From the NCBI GenBank assembly GCA_954871525.1, contig OX940863.1, positions 44,440,501 through 44,504,500 of the forward strand: DNA of 64,000 nucleotides, given 5' to 3'. The DNA comes from Parietaria judaica (lineage: Eukaryota > Streptophyta > Magnoliopsida > Rosales > Urticaceae). The translations under genes and the position numbers were made by a program. Shown in pieces: positions 62,478 to 64,000 of the stretch. Each line of letters starts with the position of its first letter. Position 1 is the first letter of the stretch. Below the pieces are notes generated by a model. It did no database searches and was not told the origin of the DNA. It saw nothing but the letters and a program-made list of their open reading frames with translations.

Positions 62478-64000
62478 TGTTATAAATTGGTTTAGTTTTG
62501 GCATTAAATTTTTTTGGAGCTCTCTTTAAATCCATTTTCAACAATTAATGCGTGCTCCAAAAAAAAACTGACTGTTTTTTCCATTTTACGCGAAAGAACC
62601 CTAATTAAACGATATTTTAAACAAAAATTGAACTTCCAAATGCTAAATAATGTGTAATTGTATCACATTTACTTATTTTAATCCCTAAATAGCGAAGCAC
62701 TATCTCGTAGTTTCTATATGAAGCCGTTAATGGGTTAAAGTCTTTACCGAAAAATGTTAAAAATTGGTTTTCTTGCGAAAGAAAATACGATCCGTTCTTG
62801 ACGAAATTTGAGTTGCTAGACTTTCGTAAGGGTGGTATTGTTATAAATTGGTTTAGTTTTGGCATTAAATTTTTTTGGAGCTCTCTTTAAACCCAGTTTC
62901 AACAATTAATGCGTGCTCCAAAAAAAAACTGAGTCTTTTTTCCATTTTACGCGAAAGAACCCTAATTAAACGATATTTTAAACAAAAATTGAACTTCCAA
63001 ATGCTAAATAATGTGTAATTGTATCACATTTACTTATTTTAATCCCTAAATAGCGAAGCACTATCTCGTAGTTTCTATATGAAGCCGTTAATGGGTTAAA
63101 ATCTTTACCGAAAAGTGTTAAAAATTGGTTTTCTTGCGAGAGCAAATACGATCCGTTCTTGACGAAATTTAAGCTGCTAGACTTTCGTTAGGGTGGTATT
63201 GTTATAAATTGGTTTAGTTTCGGCATTCATTTTTTTTGGAGCTCTCTTTAAACCCAGTTTCAACAATTAATGCGTGCTCCAAAAAAAAACTGACTGTTTT
63301 TTCCATTTTACGCGAAAGAACCCTAATTAAACGATATTTTAAAAAAAAATTGAACTTCCAAATGCTAAATAATGTGTAATTGTATCACATTTACTTATTT
63401 TAATCCCTAAATAGCGAAGCACTATCTCGTAGTTTCTATATGAAGCCGTTAATGGGTTAAAATCTTTACCGAAAAGTGTTAAAAATTGGTTTTCTTGCGA
63501 GAGCAAATACGATCCGTTCTTGACGAAATTTGAGTTGCTAGACTTTCGTTAGGGTGGTATTGTTATAAATTGGTTTAGTTTTGGCATTAAATTTTTTTGG
63601 AGCTCTCTTTAAGCCCAGTTTCAACAATTAATGCGTGCTCCAAAAAAAAACTGAGTCTTTTTTCCATTTTACGCGAAAGAACCCTAATTAAACGCTATTT
63701 TAAACAAAAATTGAACTTCCAAATGCTAAATAATGTGTAATTGTATCACATTTACTTATTTTAATCCCTAAATAGCGAAACACTATCTCGTAGTTTCTAT
63801 ATGAAGCCGTTAATGGGTTAAAATCTTTACCGAAAAGTGTTAAAAATTGGTTTTCTTGCGAGAGCAAATACGATCCGTTCTTGACGAAATTTGAGTTGCT
63901 AGACTTTCGTTAGGGTGGTATTGTTATAAATTGGTTTAGTTTTGGCATTAAATTTTTTTGGAGCTCTCTTTAAATCCATTTTCAACAATTAATGCGTGCT
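62117..64000. repeat. Start of a further 4-monomer repeat, running off the window
   Basis: Monomers start at 62117, 62478, 62839, 63200, 63561 and 63922. The pair at 62117 and 62478 (TTTAAGCCC, AACGCTATTTT and GCGAAACAC, then TTTAAATCCATTTTC) recurs at 63561 and 63922 after 1444 bp. Between them, 62839 ends with AAATTTAAGCTGC and 63200 carries TTTCGGCATTCATT. The last copy is cut after 79 bp by the window edge, so the period is supported by about 440 bp of second copy only. Confidence 0.65.

Larger units (their letters stand above)
1..64000. repeat. Satellite DNA array, about 177 tandem copies of a 361-bp monomer
   Basis: Taking TGTTATAAATTGG as the monomer start, copies begin at 1, 361, 723, 1084, 1446, 1807, 2168 and so on to 63561 and 63922. 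Spacing is almost always 361 or 362 bp, with a few copies from 359 to 364 bp. Every copy lies in the same orientation. I followed the array through the window and found no unique sequence and no inserted element. Most copies differ at only a few positions. The array runs off both ends, so its full length is unknown. This is the pattern of a eukaryotic satellite in constitutive heterochromatin. A centromeric or pericentromeric location is inferred from the repeat class, not shown by the sequence. Confidence 0.98.

Noticed and set aside
1..64000. CRISPR array or bacterial repeat cluster
   Set aside because: The repeat is 361 bp with no spacers and the copies abut directly. Nothing suggests a prokaryotic system.
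1..64000. Drosophila 1.688 (359-bp) satellite or primate alpha satellite
   Set aside because: Length is close to the 359-bp repeat, but the sequence does not resemble what I know of it. Alpha satellite has a 171-bp unit, and no 171-bp or half-length period is seen here.
1..64000. Transposon or LTR insertion within the array
   Set aside because: Monomer starts could be followed at regular spacing through the window. There is no interruption long enough for an insertion, and no inverted segment.

Overview
The whole 64 kb window is one uninterrupted array of tandem satellite DNA. A monomer of about 361 bp (360 to 364 bp in nearly all copies) repeats head to tail in one orientation from the first base to the last. 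That makes about 177 complete copies plus a partial copy of 79 bp that starts at 63922. I found no protein-coding gene, RNA gene, transposon, CRISPR array, replication origin or unique-sequence island. The 82-codon minus-strand open frames found in 35 monomers are by-products of one diagnostic base and are not annotated as genes.

Organism: this is eukaryotic, heterochromatin-type satellite DNA, most likely centromeric or pericentromeric. The typical monomer is about 68% A+T (114 G or C in 361). It keeps 13 CpG dinucleotides where about 9 are expected from base composition, so CpG is not depleted. That argues weakly against a heavily methylated vertebrate or plant genome and fits an insect or another lightly methylated animal. 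The length resembles major insect satellites, such as the roughly 360-bp satellite of Tribolium castaneum, but I could not match the sequence from memory and the species is unresolved.

Layout: monomers fall into recognisable variants marked by linked single-base changes, and the variants recur in ordered blocks (higher-order repeats, HORs). From left to right these are: a 5-monomer repeat (361-3974); a mosaic (3975-7224); 2-monomer duplications (7225-8668); a 6-monomer repeat with a contracted third copy (9753-16610); a 4-monomer repeat holding two unusually decayed monomers (17696-22029); a mixed stretch with a run of four near-identical single monomers (22030-26362); a loosely ordered stretch (26363-35758); a 6-monomer repeat (35759-40093); a mixed stretch (40094-44063); another 6-monomer repeat (44064-48395); a 4-monomer repeat with derived 5- and 6-monomer forms (48757-55618); an 11-monomer repeat (55619-62477); and the start of another 4-monomer repeat (62117-64000).

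Interpretation: the array records repeated local amplification, fusion of neighbouring monomers at unequal exchanges, and copying of haplotype blocks over 10 to 26 kb. The right 24 kb is more uniform than the left. The most notable observations are the changing HOR length along one array, hybrid monomers that mark exchange sites, a long inverted repeat present in nearly every monomer, and the concentration of variants at CpG sites.
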